NCBI GenBank assembly: GCA_029706075.1
Contig: JAINUG010000174.1
Coordinates: forward strand, 1,364,001-1,428,000
Direction of reading: 5' to 3'
DNA length: 64,000 nt
From: Aldrovandia affinis
Lineage: Eukaryota; Chordata; Actinopteri; Notacanthiformes; Halosauridae
The translations under genes were made by a program, and so were the position numbers. This document shows, piece after piece, positions 48,114 through 59,644 of this stretch. Positions within the stretch are counted from its first letter, which is position 1, and every line of letters starts with the position of its first letter. A model generated the notes under the pieces. That model saw only the letters and a program-made list of their open reading frames with translations, was not told the origin of the DNA and made no database searches.

Positions 48114-48370
48114 TTAATCCTCTTTATTCCTTGAGGAACATAAGGCTGCGACAATCTGCTTCCGTCTGGTCCTGTCCTGTGCAGCATGTTGTGCCTCGCC
48201 CCAGGTTAGGTTCGCCGTTTTCAGTTCCCAGGTCACAGTTCTCCGGCAGGTTGTTTTTGGCCTCCCTTGCTTCCTCTTTCCAGGTGGAGTCCATCTCAAG
48301 GCTACTTTAGGGATGCAGTTCTGGTCCATTCTGAGGACATGTCCTAGCCATTGGAGTCGGCGTTGTTTGA
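48114..48370 (-). pseudogene. LINE C-terminal fragment
   Basis: On the minus strand an open frame reads IKQRRLQWLGHVLRMD, KVALRWTPPGKRKQGRPKTT and LTWGEAQHAAQDRTR, ending CSSRNKED and a stop. This is the well-known C-terminal region after the reverse transcriptase of a non-LTR retrotransposon (the clade is uncertain; RTE- or jockey-type). The element is 5'-truncated and no domain upstream survives. Confidence 0.85.
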
Positions 48371-51300
48371 TGTAAGGATGAAGAAAACAATCGCACTAGC
48401 TTCCTTAACCTGAATGTCTAACCGTCCCGCTGTTTAATTGTTGACAGATCCCTGTACCTCACCTCTGTTCGCCCCCACAGGACCCCTTTAAAATGGGTTT
48501 TTATCCTGAAAACGAAATGTGTACACAATATAAAGTTTGTTCCCTTTCCTCATTCTTTAGGCACGATCTAATCCTGGATATCGCCGAGTTCTATATAAAG
48601 TAAAAGCTTTTGAGAAAAGCAATTGAGTGTGTGAATGCTTGATGTGAGTGGTCTTTGTGACCTTCTCCTCTCGGAACAGAGGCAGGCAATTAAGGTGATT
48701 CTGTACAGAAATGTAAAAGCCGGTTGTTGGAAGATGTCGCTTTTGAATCATTGTTGGCCGTGTTATTAACATTCTCTGTGGAACCAGGTGAAATTGCTTC
48801 CATTCTTGGGTAGCTGACCTAATTAAATCTTACCGGACTAACGCAGCCTGTCGATGTGATCCAAGGTCGAAACTGTTTTTGAACACGGCGCATAATTTGG
48901 AATTGGGCCTTTCTACCAATTTTGTGAATTGCTACGTGAAGCAGAATTGGAATTTTTAATATAATTTCATACCTAATTGGTTTATCAGTTTTGTCTGAAA
49001 TATGCCACTAATGCTATAATTAGATTGCATAGAGAACTGTGGCACTTATGGCTATTGAATCAGATCTCCACCTTCTGATTGGCCAATAAGCCTTGTATTG
49101 AAGCAGGGAAGCTTTTCATTCTAGGACGTTACTGCCTTGACACTCCCCTCTCAACATCTACTGTAGCTCCTAACGCCGTTGTAGCACTAATACAAATGTT
49201 GCAAGAACCGAGTAGGCGGGGGGAGGGGAGGGGAATAAACTGTGCATAAAAATCATTGCAAATCAAAGTGACATGCCCCCTAGTACCTCTGCAGCTCTGT
49301 GAACATGGCAGAAAATACCCCTGAGGTGCCCTCCCTCCCCCACACACACACCCCCCCCGCGCGCCATCCCCAATCGAGCGCAGGCCACTCCCGCGGAGGC
49401 CATGTTGACCCAGTTATCTTCTCCTCTTGAGTCAGTGGCACACACTCAACACTTCCGCTAGCAGCCTTCGCCATTCAGGCCAGCTGCCAGTCCGAAAGCA
49501 GGGCTCGCTGAAACGGCGCGTTTACGCACGCGTGCGCGCTCATCTTTACAGCGGTCATTATGTCCATGACTACGTGGGTAGAGAACGATGTCAGTTTACA
49601 TACCGTGCCGTCTTTATTTTAGATGAGTCGCCCAGCGTCATTCAGTTTTGGGTACTTTTCATAGGTTTCCCTCACTTTGCGGGATACCCACTGCGCGCCC
49701 TTCCTGTTGACTCTCAATATCATTCACATTATACGTTTACAAAAAGGACTAAGAGCCCCAAAGGGCATTTTTACTTTGCAGTCAGGCCATGTATACAGGC
49801 ACAGTTGCTCTATTTGTTTTACCTTCGGTTGACTTTCGGTGTGCGCATTTTAAAATCAAGAAGAAGAAAAAACCCAAAGAACACTTATTCTTTTTCCCCC
49901 TTAATTCATGATACTTAGTCTTCAAACGTTTTGACCTGCACAGAAATCATAAAAGCGATGATTTCAATGCAATGACACGCACGCACACATTTCAACATGA
50001 TACAACACCACACAGGACATAATACCAGGCATCCAAATAAATCAGCTTAGAAGTAATTGATGGATAAAAAAGGAAAATTGTGTGAAGGACAAATTTCTAA
50101 ATCCCCCCTAAATCCTCCCTCTCTCCTAAGCAGTCGGTATCATGTTTAAAATGTCAAGCGTTGTAGAGATGGCTTAATCCAATACGAAGTCACGGACCGG
50201 CTGAAGAAGGGGACCGTGGGTTTTGCCACGGCTCTTAAATGATTTTCTTGGCTTTTAATTTAGGACAACGGACGTTTTATCTCGACTTGCCGAGGGATTG
50301 TAAAACACTGCGCTGTCGTCGCGTGACCTGCGGAAGAACGATCGCCATCGCCCCGGAGCGGAGATCACGTCGTGCGTCCGTCTGACCGTGGCGTAAACTT
50401 ACACCGAGCGCAAGTTCCGCCAGATCTATGGCGTGGAGCACGCTTTGTCCACGTGAAGGTGGCGTCCGCGATGCTGTCGGGGTTTCTTCACTTTTGAAGC
50501 GTCCGTCTGGGCGGTGGGGCCATCGTTTCAGTCACGGAGTGTTTTTCAGGAGAAGGTCACGTAGAGGGGTGTCCAGAGGAGCACTGAGGAGGAGGGTTCT
50601 AGGAGAACGTTGTTTCACACGCCACCCGCCTCGGGCCGGGGAGGAGGCCACCACCACACCCCCGCTCAGACCCCCCCTGAGACTGCCTGGTCCACGGGAA
50701 TAATATTGATCATTTGACGGAATTGGCATTTCCCTCCGCCCGTCTGAGGACAGGAGGAGGGCTGTCACTGTCTGCTGCAACCCCCCCCCCCCAAAAAACC
50801 CCAAAGCCCAGGGATCAGTGGAGCCCAATGCACAGATGACCGAGGATTGGCTTATTGCACGTCCTTCTGAACACAATTGCATCATCTCCGCTTAATGCGC
50901 TGCCACTGAGCGTGATTCACAGCGCTGAGGCACTGCGCACTATCTTCAGTAACTGTCTTCGACTGGAAACAAGCACATTTTGTGCTACTCACCTTTTAGC
51001 CGAGTGCATGTAACGGCTTATTTCTCTCTATTAGTGCACGCCCATGAAACGTGACCGCTCTACACGTTGCTGCATAAATAATTCAGAGGTATGTTTTCAT
51101 GCGTTTTGGTGCTGTGAGAATTTCATACTTCCAACGAGTGAATTATTCATAAGCATGTTTGTTGCTTCACAGTTACTGTGCGCTCATCACACAATATTCA
51201 TTTTGTCCTAAAAAGGATTGTTTTCTGTTGTCTTTTTCTCGCGAGTTGAAACGGTTGTCTAAGAGCATTGAAGGAGACATACTGAGGAGGTGTTTTGGAG

Positions 51301-52231
51301 GTTGTGACGTTTAATTTAATGTTGGCTGTGATTAATTCATTATAATCAAAGCCAAGAATGCAATTTCGCCATCCGAGGCAGACCACAGCTTGCGCTCTTG
51401 GGCTTCCAATATGTGACTCATTCAAAGTTTATCGTAAATATTCTCCCCATGACGTTATTTCTTGACAGTATCATTACACACCGGAGCCCCCGACGCGCCT
51501 TGGAAAGGAGTTCGTTGTCTTGTGATTCCGACAACGAGCGTTGAGTTTTCCGGGAGAGAGTTTGCGTTCGTAGGGGGCGAGGGGTGGATCCGCCAGTGTC
51601 TGGGCTCTTTTGCTTAGCGCACACACAAAGAGGAAGCTGCGAAGAGCACAGAAAGTTTAGGAGAAACGAGGAATGTCCCCTCCCCACCCCCACCAGGTGC
51701 ATGATTCATCACCGTGACGATTCATCATTGGCTCCTTTGCTCTTGCCCCAAGCTGGAATGAAGGCACGGACGCTGAGCGCAGGAGAGATTCCCCCGCTCG
51801 CTCGTGTGGCCGTCACAAACAAGTTGCAGGGACTGCGGGCCGGTACAGACTGCAGACTTAACTAAAACCTCACGAGTGAGATTTGGAACCAGGTTGCCTT
51901 GTTCACAACCCCCACCCCTGCACTCCCTGCAATGTAGAATTAATGTGAACCACGCCCTGTGCTCCTGTTGATGTGAGCTGGAGGACAGCGTCCTACAGTA
52001 CTGTAGTATCTAAGGGCAGAAGCTGGACCAGTTTATTATGGAAGTCTTGGCTCAAACCTATCATCACAGCCACTTATCTTGACACAGGGAGAATGTGTAC
52101 GGTCACATATCCAGACTCTGTGCTGGTGGACTCCCATCAGTTGTCACTCCAACACAAGCATGGGCTGTAACATATTTATCATGAAAATCATATTGACCTG
52201 TCAAGAAGATTGCCTGTGTGGTTTGAAATGG
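48371..52231. other. Intron sequence, no gene seen
   Basis: It includes a C-run at 50781-50792 and GC-rich patches near 50330-50700. ORFs are compositional. Confidence 0.6.
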
Positions 52232-52257
52232 CGTGTGTGCGTGTGTGTGTGTGTGCG

Positions 52258-52336
<79 letters not shown>
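52232..52336 (+). repeat. (GT)n microsatellite near the second exon
   Basis: About 105 bp, mostly pure GT, ending in GCGCGCATATGCATG. It lies about 290 bases before the exon at 52628. Confidence 0.97.
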
Positions 52337-52340
<4 letters not shown>

Positions 52341-52627
52341 ATGCATGTGTAAAACAGACTGGTTGAATACCCACTCTTGTACAGTGTTAAAAAAGTTGTT
52401 GCAATGTCTTAGCGCTCAAGTATGATGTACTGTCAAATGTGTATTGCTCAGCACCAAGTCCACATATTCATTATAGTCTTATAATGGAATCTGGAGCTGC
52501 TGCGCTATTTGTTAGATGATGGTAGTATTGTGTTGTGGCCATCGGTCCCCCAAAAAAGTTCACATTAACTTCTGACCCTTTAGCCATCATGCTGTAACTT
52601 GTCCGACGTTCTCTCTCTCTCTCCAAG

Positions 52628-52815
52628 GTTTCTCAATTCTACAAGCCATCATGGAGGCAGCGGTGGCTAATAACTGGCAGGTGACCGCGCGGTCCGTCGG
52701 CAGCGTGACGGACCCCCAGGAGTACCGGCGGATCATCGAGGAGATGGACAGGAGACAAGAGAAGCGCTACCTAATAGACTGTGAAGTGGATCGGATAAAC
52801 ACCATCCTGGAACAG
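52628..52815 (+). CDS. gria3: gria3 exon (exon-4 equivalent): AMPA receptor GluA3 amino-terminal domain
   Basis: This is the next coding exon of the same gene. It starts with GT, completing the glycine codon whose first base ends the previous exon, then reads [40 protein letters not shown] and [20 protein letters not shown] plus Q, ending in phase 0. The stretch [20 protein letters not shown] is typical of GluA3; GluA4 shares only the DRRQEK part, and GluA1/GluA2 differ. It forms part of the second lobe of the extracellular amino-terminal domain. The acceptor is a CT-rich tract (52609-52624) ending AAG at 52625-52627. The donor is GTAGGG at 52816, a weaker-than-consensus 5' splice site. The 188-bp length matches the expected GluA3 exon by residue count. 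No stop or frameshift is present, so the gene looks functional here. Confidence 0.96.
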
Positions 52816-55529
52816 GTAGGGTCAATAAGCTGGTTTGTGAGCCCCTTCACCGCTGGCTGGCTGGTTGTATAGGCTTCCCGTTACCCCCAATGCCCTTGCT
52901 GGAGAAAGAATCGACACACAAAAGCTACTTCCATTAATCTCCCCCTAATGAGCCAGAACCGTCAATAGATGACCTCACTTCCGCTGTTAGGGAGAGGAAA
53001 AATAAGAACCCACTTCTACCCCTGGGAGAATGGATTTGAGATGAATACATGACTGAAATTTCAGTCAGGCATCAGTGGGGGCACCTCGCCTCCCCTCTTA
53101 GGGTCCTGAGAGAGCACAGCCCACTCACTGCTGCTTACAAGGCAATTGCCCACTGAACTGGGTTCTGCTCGTTAGCATTCATTTAGATATATTGGCTCTT
53201 TCCAATATTCCTGAATGCGTTTGACTCTCTAAGTTGTTTTTTATGAATTTAATTTAAGCCCAGAGTCTTCGTTTAATACAGAATGGCTTTTAGTACTAAT
53301 TCACTACGTCTAATTTAATTCTTGTAATGCCGACTCCCTCTAATAGGTAATTAAAATACATTTTCTTTACTATAATTTCTTTCTGGAGATATTGCTTGGC
53401 TCTATTGTATTAAATATCTTCCGCGAGACATGTTAATGTATCTTTGTGTACCTCTGATGCCTTTTTATTTATTTATTTTTGAGACGGAATTCTAAAACAG
53501 CTTATGAGCGGTCGCTGTTAATCTGTGCGATTGTGCGCGTCTTTTCACCGCGAACGCAGTCGGCGGCTGTGTGCCTGTGCGCCCGTGTTTTGGCGAGTGG
53601 CTGTCCCCCTTCAGCGCGGCGCGTTTCTCTCTCGTTCTCTCGCCGAAATGTGGGAGTAGAGCAGGGGACTCCCAGTCCGGGTTCTGGACGGTTGCCGTGA
53701 CTACGGCTCTTGTTCCACTCGGCTGTGTATTGTCTGCATTGAACCTAATTGAACTAATCTACCCTGCTCTGCCAGGGCTGGAGATTCAAAGAGATCCAGA
53801 AAGCCTGCTCGACCGGGGGCCCCTCTGGGTGGGGGCTGGAAAGCGGTGTCACGTCCACAGTGGGCCCAGGCCAAGCCTATCTTAATCTAGGCGCTGACAC
53901 CCAGCGAGGCCCGGGCCCGGTCTGTAATGGAGCTCGCTGTCCTCAGGGCGGTGTTGACACACGTTGGCCCGGAGGTGCTGGCTGCCGAATCAGAACCCTG
54001 CCCTACAGCAGAGATCAAGCCCGGTGATTGCCGGTGTAGGCAGAGCCGAGCTCGGCGAGCTCAGCTTAATCATTCCCACTTAATCCTGCCCGCTTTTTTT
54101 TTTTTTTCTACACCCAGGCTTATCTGCTCCCGCTGCCAACATAAAGAGGCCTCATTATTTTGCATTATAGCATCTTACTGTGACCTTTCCATTAAAGATT
54201 TTTTTTTTTTCCCCCCGCTCGGAAATCCTCTCCCTCTTACGTAGCGGGGCTAAAGTTAAAGTGAAGAAAAAAGTTTGGTCATTAGCATCCCAAAGGGATA
54301 CACTTACCTGGGAGTTCTGAGTCTTCAAGAGGACATTCTGAACAAGAAAGAAAACGAAGAGGCTATAAATATTGCAATTTATCTGCCGGATCACCTCCGG
54401 AGTGGGCCCTGTGCCTTTCTCTGTAGAATTCAGGTCAGAGCGCCATTCTCTGTCATCACAGAAGGGATTAAGGAATCTAATTTAACGGAGCACTGTTAAA
54501 GCAGCGTTTTAGTTTTAAAAAGCACACCTTTCCAGATGTGAAACTAAAGGAGCTTACGCCCGTGCGTTCCAGTTTTTCCGACGTACAGACTTGGCAGTGA
54601 ATGTCTTGTGTGTCTCAAGGACATTTCGAAATGTAGGTCATAAACACATATGCCCATAGACTCCCAGGTATCAGCTTGTGTACTGTAAGTGGGCCATTCT
54701 GCCACTGACTAGCACCATACGCTAGGATACACCTTCTCAGCTCACGCATTTAAAAGTTGTGTCACAGAATTTGAGTTTATCCGAGACTATAGCGCGGTGT
54801 GCGACAAGCTGTGGTTCTCTCAAGTAAATGCCATCGGAGACATTTTGATTCTGTCGACATGGGAACGGCTGAACCACTGGTCAATTATTGACCAGTATTT
54901 TAATACTCTGAGAATACCCTCACTAGCTTTGTTTTTCAGTTCTTAAAAAAAAAAAAATAGGGCCACAGTTCACCATCTACAGTATAAGCATCATAAATAT
55001 TTATGCTTTCTCATTTTCTTTTACAAGACCTTTTTCCCCACAATGCATTTATCCATTCTCAAAAGGACGTTACAAACCTTTTCCCCCACAATGCAGTGCA
55101 AAGCATCTGAGAATAATTCACTCAGTGGGGCTTTTCATAATTAACTTTTCCAAAGGGTCAAACCACTTATGATGTAATAAAGAATTCATTAACAATCGGT
55201 GAATATTGTTGAAGTGGGCCTTCTCCCATTCACTGTAATAGCAGTAGTGGCAGTAGTAGTAATTCAATATTATTATTATATAATTATAGAATAGAATATT
55301 GATCTGAATTGTGCAGGACTTTGCAGTCCCCCCCACACATAAAAAATGGAATCTGCCATAGCACAACTTTCCTACCGCCCTCATACTGCTTGTTTTTTAA
55401 CCAGTACACCAGTAAATTATCTGCAGATTGCTGCAATTTTTCCAACAATATTCAGAACAAAATTCAAAATTCTTATTTTTAAATATGATTGAATGTTTTG
55501 ATTTCAAATAACACCATCACGCAGGTATG
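52816..55529. other. Start of the downstream intron, no gene seen
   Basis: The intron opens with GTAGGG. 53160-53460 is AT-rich with TAATTA-type motifs and may be a conserved noncoding element. T-runs lie at 54094-54108 and 54198-54210, and an A-run at 54945-54957. Confidence 0.55.
54308..54337 (-). other. Candidate 30-bp minus-strand micro-exon (speculative)
   Basis: On the minus strand a pyrimidine tract (CGTTTTCTTTCTTGTTCAG) abuts 30 bases ending CCCAG, followed by GTAAGT. Two of three frames are open. It could join the 43095-43142 unit in the same transcript direction, but this rests only on motif quality. Confidence 0.18.
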
Positions 55530-55610
55530 GTGTGTGCGTGTGTGTGTGTGTGTGTGCGTGCGTGCGTGCGTGTGTGTGTGTGTGCATGCGTGTGCGTGTG
55601 TGTGTGTGCG

Positions 55611-55648
<38 letters not shown>
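55530..55648 (+). repeat. (GT)n compound microsatellite
   Basis: GT blocks with CGTGCGTGCG and GCATGCGT variants, ending in a pure GT run. Confidence 0.95.
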
Positions 55649-55649
<1 letters not shown>

Positions 55650-56483
55650 CTGTCGTTGGTGCAGTTGGCAGTCTCTCCAGAGTATTCTTTGCTAGAGTCA
55701 GCTGAAAGGCAGAATCGCGCTCATCTGCACTCTAAAGAATAGGGAGTCATGAATAAAGGATTCCTGGGACAGGCCCAGAGCCCACAAGCTGTGCTAAGAA
55801 GAGAAAACACTATGTAATGCTTTCTACAGAAAGCCTGCCCCACAGAAATCAGAACGGGGGGTACAGTCGCTCAAGGGGACTGACGAGAGCGGGGCGTGGA
55901 GCGATCCTCCCGTGCCCACAGACGGAGATCTCTCACTTCCAGCTCTGTCCCGTGCACAGACCCAGTTGGCAGACATATATATATATATATATATATATTT
56001 TTTTAAGTTTAAAAATACAGTTTTAAAAAGCTGAGAGTGGAGAGTTTCTCGAGGCTTGCGAAGGCGCACGCCGGAGGACAGACGTCTGCCCGAGGCAGCG
56101 CGGTGTCACCCAGGGATGTGATTTTCATCAAAGGCCTCAAGGTGACACGTCAATTCCCTTAATCGGACCGTGGGAAAAAGCTGTTTCCGGGGAGCGCTGT
56201 AGTTTAAAAGAAACTGTAAACCATTAGTAACAAAGAGTGATGATCTGCTGTCGTTCTTCAGTTGTGCTCAATCTGAGCACAATCTGGTCGTGCTAGAACG
56301 GGAACGTAGCCGCAGGATCACAGAAAACGACATTTAGAATGCAAATCTCACATGAAAAGACATTTTAGGCATGCGTCCTATAATCCAGGCAATATGTTTA
56401 TGATCATATATCTATATATTATATGAATGATACTGTGTGCAACTATAATATATAAAATAATATATTTTTGGAGAAGGAGCCAT
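55649..56483. other. Intron sequence, no gene seen
   Basis: Nothing recognised apart from the AT microsatellite. Confidence 0.6.
55975..55999 (+). repeat. (AT)n microsatellite
   Basis: About 12 AT units, then a T-run. Confidence 0.9.
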
Positions 56484-56635
56484 TACATTTTAGTTGTTAT
56501 CCAGAGCAACTTGCAGTTTTGCATTTTTCTTTAAATACAATCAATTTATACAGCTGGATATTTACTGAAGCAATTCAGGTTAAGTACCTCGTTCAAGGGT
56601 ACAATGGCAGTGCCTGACCTCAGAATCTGAGGCTG
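56484..56635 (-). repeat. V-SINE, partial
   Basis: The complement of the V-SINE tail and core: TTATCCAGAGCAACTTGCAG, TTTATACAGCTGGATATT and GAAGCAATTCAGGTTAAGTA, then TCAAGGGTACAATGGCAGTG. It parallels 2757-2995, with the tail motif shortened and the tRNA head lost. Confidence 0.8.
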
Positions 56636-57114
56636 AATTTAACAAGCTGTGGCTGAATATAAAGCAGGAAGAGGCAATTTTTTTCAGTGAAAAGAGAACC
56701 AAAGCTAACATTCTGTGACAAATCCCCAACGCACACGCATTCCTTTTCTAAAGGAAGCGAAGTAAAGGCCTTAGCCTGTAACATTGTGCTAAGCAACGCA
56801 TTCAAAGACGTTGATTACTTTGATTCCTATGTTAAATAACCCCCCGCTATCTCAATCCCAGCCTCCCCAAAGTGAGAAGAAAGTCGTGGCAATGTCACCG
56901 TTCATATCAAAGGTGCCACTGATCCCAGCTCAGCTCATTGCTGCTGACGTTAAATAAGCCACAGAGGAGGGGACGGAAGCAGCGCATGATCCCCGCCGTT
57001 TCAAAGCCCTGAAGGTCGGCCGTCTTTGAAGACCAAGTCCTTTTAGCATCATTGTGCTAACTGAAGCTAATTCTGATTTCCATGAGAGCAGCCTCCATCT
57101 CGGAGTGGGTGAGG

Positions 57115-57260
57115 GGCTGTGATGTGACATAGTGCACCCGGAAGCTGGTCTTGTAACAAGAAGGTTGCAGACTTGAATCCAAGGACAGGGCGCTGCTGTT
57201 AAACCTTTGATAAATGTACTTAATCTGAATTGCCTCATTTAAATATGCAAATATACAGTA
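57115..57260 (+). repeat. V-SINE, degraded
   Basis: A tRNA-like head (GCACCCGGAAGCTGGTC, then AAGGTTGCAGACTTGAATCC) and a worn core (CTGTTAAACCTTTGATAAAT, then GTACTTAATCTGAATTGC). The tail is lost. Confidence 0.6.
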
Positions 57261-57472
57261 GTATTAATGGGTTATATGGTTATATGTAAGGGCATGCGTT
57301 TTTCACCCAGTCTGTCAGGAACCTGCAGTTCCGTCCTCCAACACCAAGAGGTCAATGGAGGACTTTCTGAAGCTACTTGTTAAGCAATCAACGCATTACA
57401 ATCTCAAGTAATCATTCACTTACCACAAATGAGCTGCATATTGCAGTGTAGTAGACCAGTCAGCAGTTTGAC

Positions 57473-57478
<6 letters not shown>

Positions 57479-57509
<31 letters not shown>
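57479..57509 (+). repeat. (CA)n microsatellite
   Basis: About 15 CA units. Confidence 0.95.
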
Positions 57510-57511
<2 letters not shown>

Positions 57512-58421
57512 AATCATACTGATTGATTTGTAAGTAGGCTACTGCTTTCAATTGTGAAAATATGTCTGTTGACATTTCTGTAGGACATATCATGCCAGTC
57601 CTGGAGCAAAGGAACTGATATGTTGAAATGAGTGGTCAGATCATTTTAAACCACACAAACCTATAAAACAATTAAAAGCAAAAGTAAAATGTTTTTTGAC
57701 AGCCTAAAGACAAAATAAAAATATAAAGAACAAAACTGTTCTTGATGGGATTCCTTGATTTGTAAAATTCAGTTAAGGGAACACAATATTTTATATTTTG
57801 GTGTTGAATTTAATCATTGTCAGATATTTGTTGTTTCCTCCTTTATGAATTGTCGTAGAGGTGTAAAGACTTGTCCATAAGAGTGTCCTCCCTTCTCTGA
57901 AAAAACATCAATTTGTAGACGTGTGCCTTGCACCAACACTCAGATTGGCACTTAATTGTATAATTGGTCATGTTCATTTGAGTAATTGCCACTAATTACT
58001 GAAAACAGAGTGCCTACAGTGAGGATCAGAAAGGAACTGCAGCTTCTTAAGAGAGCTGATGAAAAACGCATGCCCTTTGTTACATATGTGGAGAAAAAAT
58101 TTGCACACCACATGTTGCCAATGATGAGTGCATATGTCAAGCAAATAAGGCGAAGGAAAAGGTGCCAAAACGAATAAAAGTATCAAAGAGATCAACCTCA
58201 AACAAGTGAGGGCACAATTTTACTGTGTCAAATCAGGTCATAGTACAGTCTCTAAAAATGCCCCCTAAAGTAGAGATCACCAAGCTTACAGAAAATGGTT
58301 AGTTTGTCAAACTCTCAGCCTAAAATGTTTTGTTTAATTGCATTCTTTCTGCGAAGAACTTTGAGGATAATGCTTGCCAGTTTTATAAGTGAAATCGTTT
58401 ATTGTTATTATCATTATGATA
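57510..58421. other. Intron sequence, no gene seen
   Basis: A 63-residue basic plus-strand ORF at 57986-58177 (contains KKFAHHMLPMMSAYVKQI) is unrecognised and probably chance. Otherwise it is AT-rich. Confidence 0.5.
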
Positions 58422-59642
58422 CACTATATGGCCAAAAGTCAGTGGACACCTGACCATCACACCTATATGAGCTGGACATCCCATTCTAAAACCATGGGCA
58501 TTAATATGGAGTTTGACCCCCCTTTGTGGCTATGACAGCTGCTACTCTTCTGGGAAGGCTTTCCACAAGATTTTGGAGTGTGTCTGTGGGAATTTGTGCC
58601 CATTCAGCCAAAAGAGCATCAGGCACTGATGTTGGACAAGAAGGCCTGGTTCGCAATCTGCGTTCTAATTCCTCCCAAAGGTGTTCAATGGGGTTGAGGT
58701 CAGGGCTCTGTGCAGGCCAATCGAGTTCCTCTACACCAAACTCGTCTAACCATGTCTTTATGGACCTCGCTTTGTGCATAGGGGCACAGTCATGCTGGAA
58801 CAGCAAAGGGCCTTCCCCAAACTGGTGCCACAAAGTTGGAAGCGCCCAATTGGCTAAGATGTCTTTGTATCCTGTAGCATTAAGAATACCCTTCACTGGA
58901 ACTAAGGGGCCTATCCCAAACCCTGAGAAACAGCCCCAGACCATTATCCCTCCACCAAACTTTACAGTAGGCACTATGCATTCCGGAAGGTAGCGTTCTC
59001 CTGGTATCTGCCAAACCCAGATTCGTCCATCAGACTGCCAGATAGTGAAGCGTGATTCCTCACACCAAAGAACACGTTTCCACTGGCAGCGTGCTTTACA
59101 CTACTCCAGCCGACGCTTGGCATTGCGCATGGTGATGTGAGGCTCGTGTGCAGCTGCTCGGCCATGGAAACCCATTCCATGAAGCTCCCAACGCACAGTT
59201 CTTGTGCTGATGGTGCTTCCAGAGGCAGTTTGGTACTCTGTAGTTGTGAGTGATGCAGCAGATGATAGGCGATTTTTACGCGCTATGCGCTTCAGCACTC
59301 GTCGGCCCCGCTCTGTGAGTTTGCATGGTCCACCACTTTGTGGCCGAGCTGTTGTTGCTCCTAGGCACTTCAACTTCACAATAATAGCACTTACAGTTGA
59401 CCGGGGCACATCTAGTAGGGCAGAAATTTCACAAACTGACTTGTGGCAAAGGTGGCATCCTATGACAGTGCCGCGTTTAAAGTCACTGAGCTCTTCACGA
59501 ACCATTCTGAATTCTAAATGTTTGTCTGTGGAGATTGCATGGCTATGTGCTGGATTTTATGCACCTGTTGGCAAGGGGTGTGGCTGAAACGCCTGAACTC
59601 AATAATTAGTAGGGGTGTCCACTGGCTTTTGGCCGTATGGTG
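58422..59642 (-). mobile_element. Tc1-like transposon, complete ends, 1,221 bp
   Basis: The left end CACTATATGGCCAAAAGTCA plus GTGGACACC and the complement of the right end CACCATACGGCCAAAAGCCA plus GTGGACACC form inverted repeats of about 29 bp with three mismatches. TA lies outside both ends (58420-58421 and 59643-59644), the Tc1/mariner target. The single transposase gene runs on the minus strand. Confidence 0.95.
58501..59505 (-). pseudogene. Tc1 DD34E-type transposase, one premature stop
   Basis: This is the transposase of the element, which would excise and insert it at TA sites. The frame from ATG at 59503-59505 to the stop at 58501 is about 334 codons and is broken only by TAG at 59101-59103 (codon 135). 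The N-terminal helix-turn-helix part (MVREELSDFKRG..., CEISALLDVPRSTVSAIIVK) and the linker (SGGPCKLTERGRRVL) are intact. After the stop comes [12 protein letters not shown], where the first catalytic Asp expected in this motif (W-x-D-E-S) is Glu. The second is D in FQHDCAPMH and the third is E in [10 protein letters not shown], with 34 residues between them. Protein ends GGQTPY. It is inactive through the stop and probably through the Asp-to-Glu change. The frame is otherwise clean, so the copy is fairly young. Confidence 0.93.
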
Positions 59643-59644
59643 TA

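Larger units (their letters stand above)
22483..52627 (+). other. gria3: gria3 large intron between the two exons (30,145 bp)
   Basis: The intron begins GTAAGT and ends with a CT-rich tract and AAG, and it interrupts a glycine codon after its first base (phase 1). It holds at least three mobile-element generations, several SINEs, LINE remnants and simple repeats, listed separately. No other convincing gene is seen inside it. Candidate micro-exons are listed separately with low confidence. Confidence 0.95.

Noticed and set aside
57986-58177. 63-residue basic ORF
   Set aside because: Short, AT-rich, with no recognised motif; probably chance.
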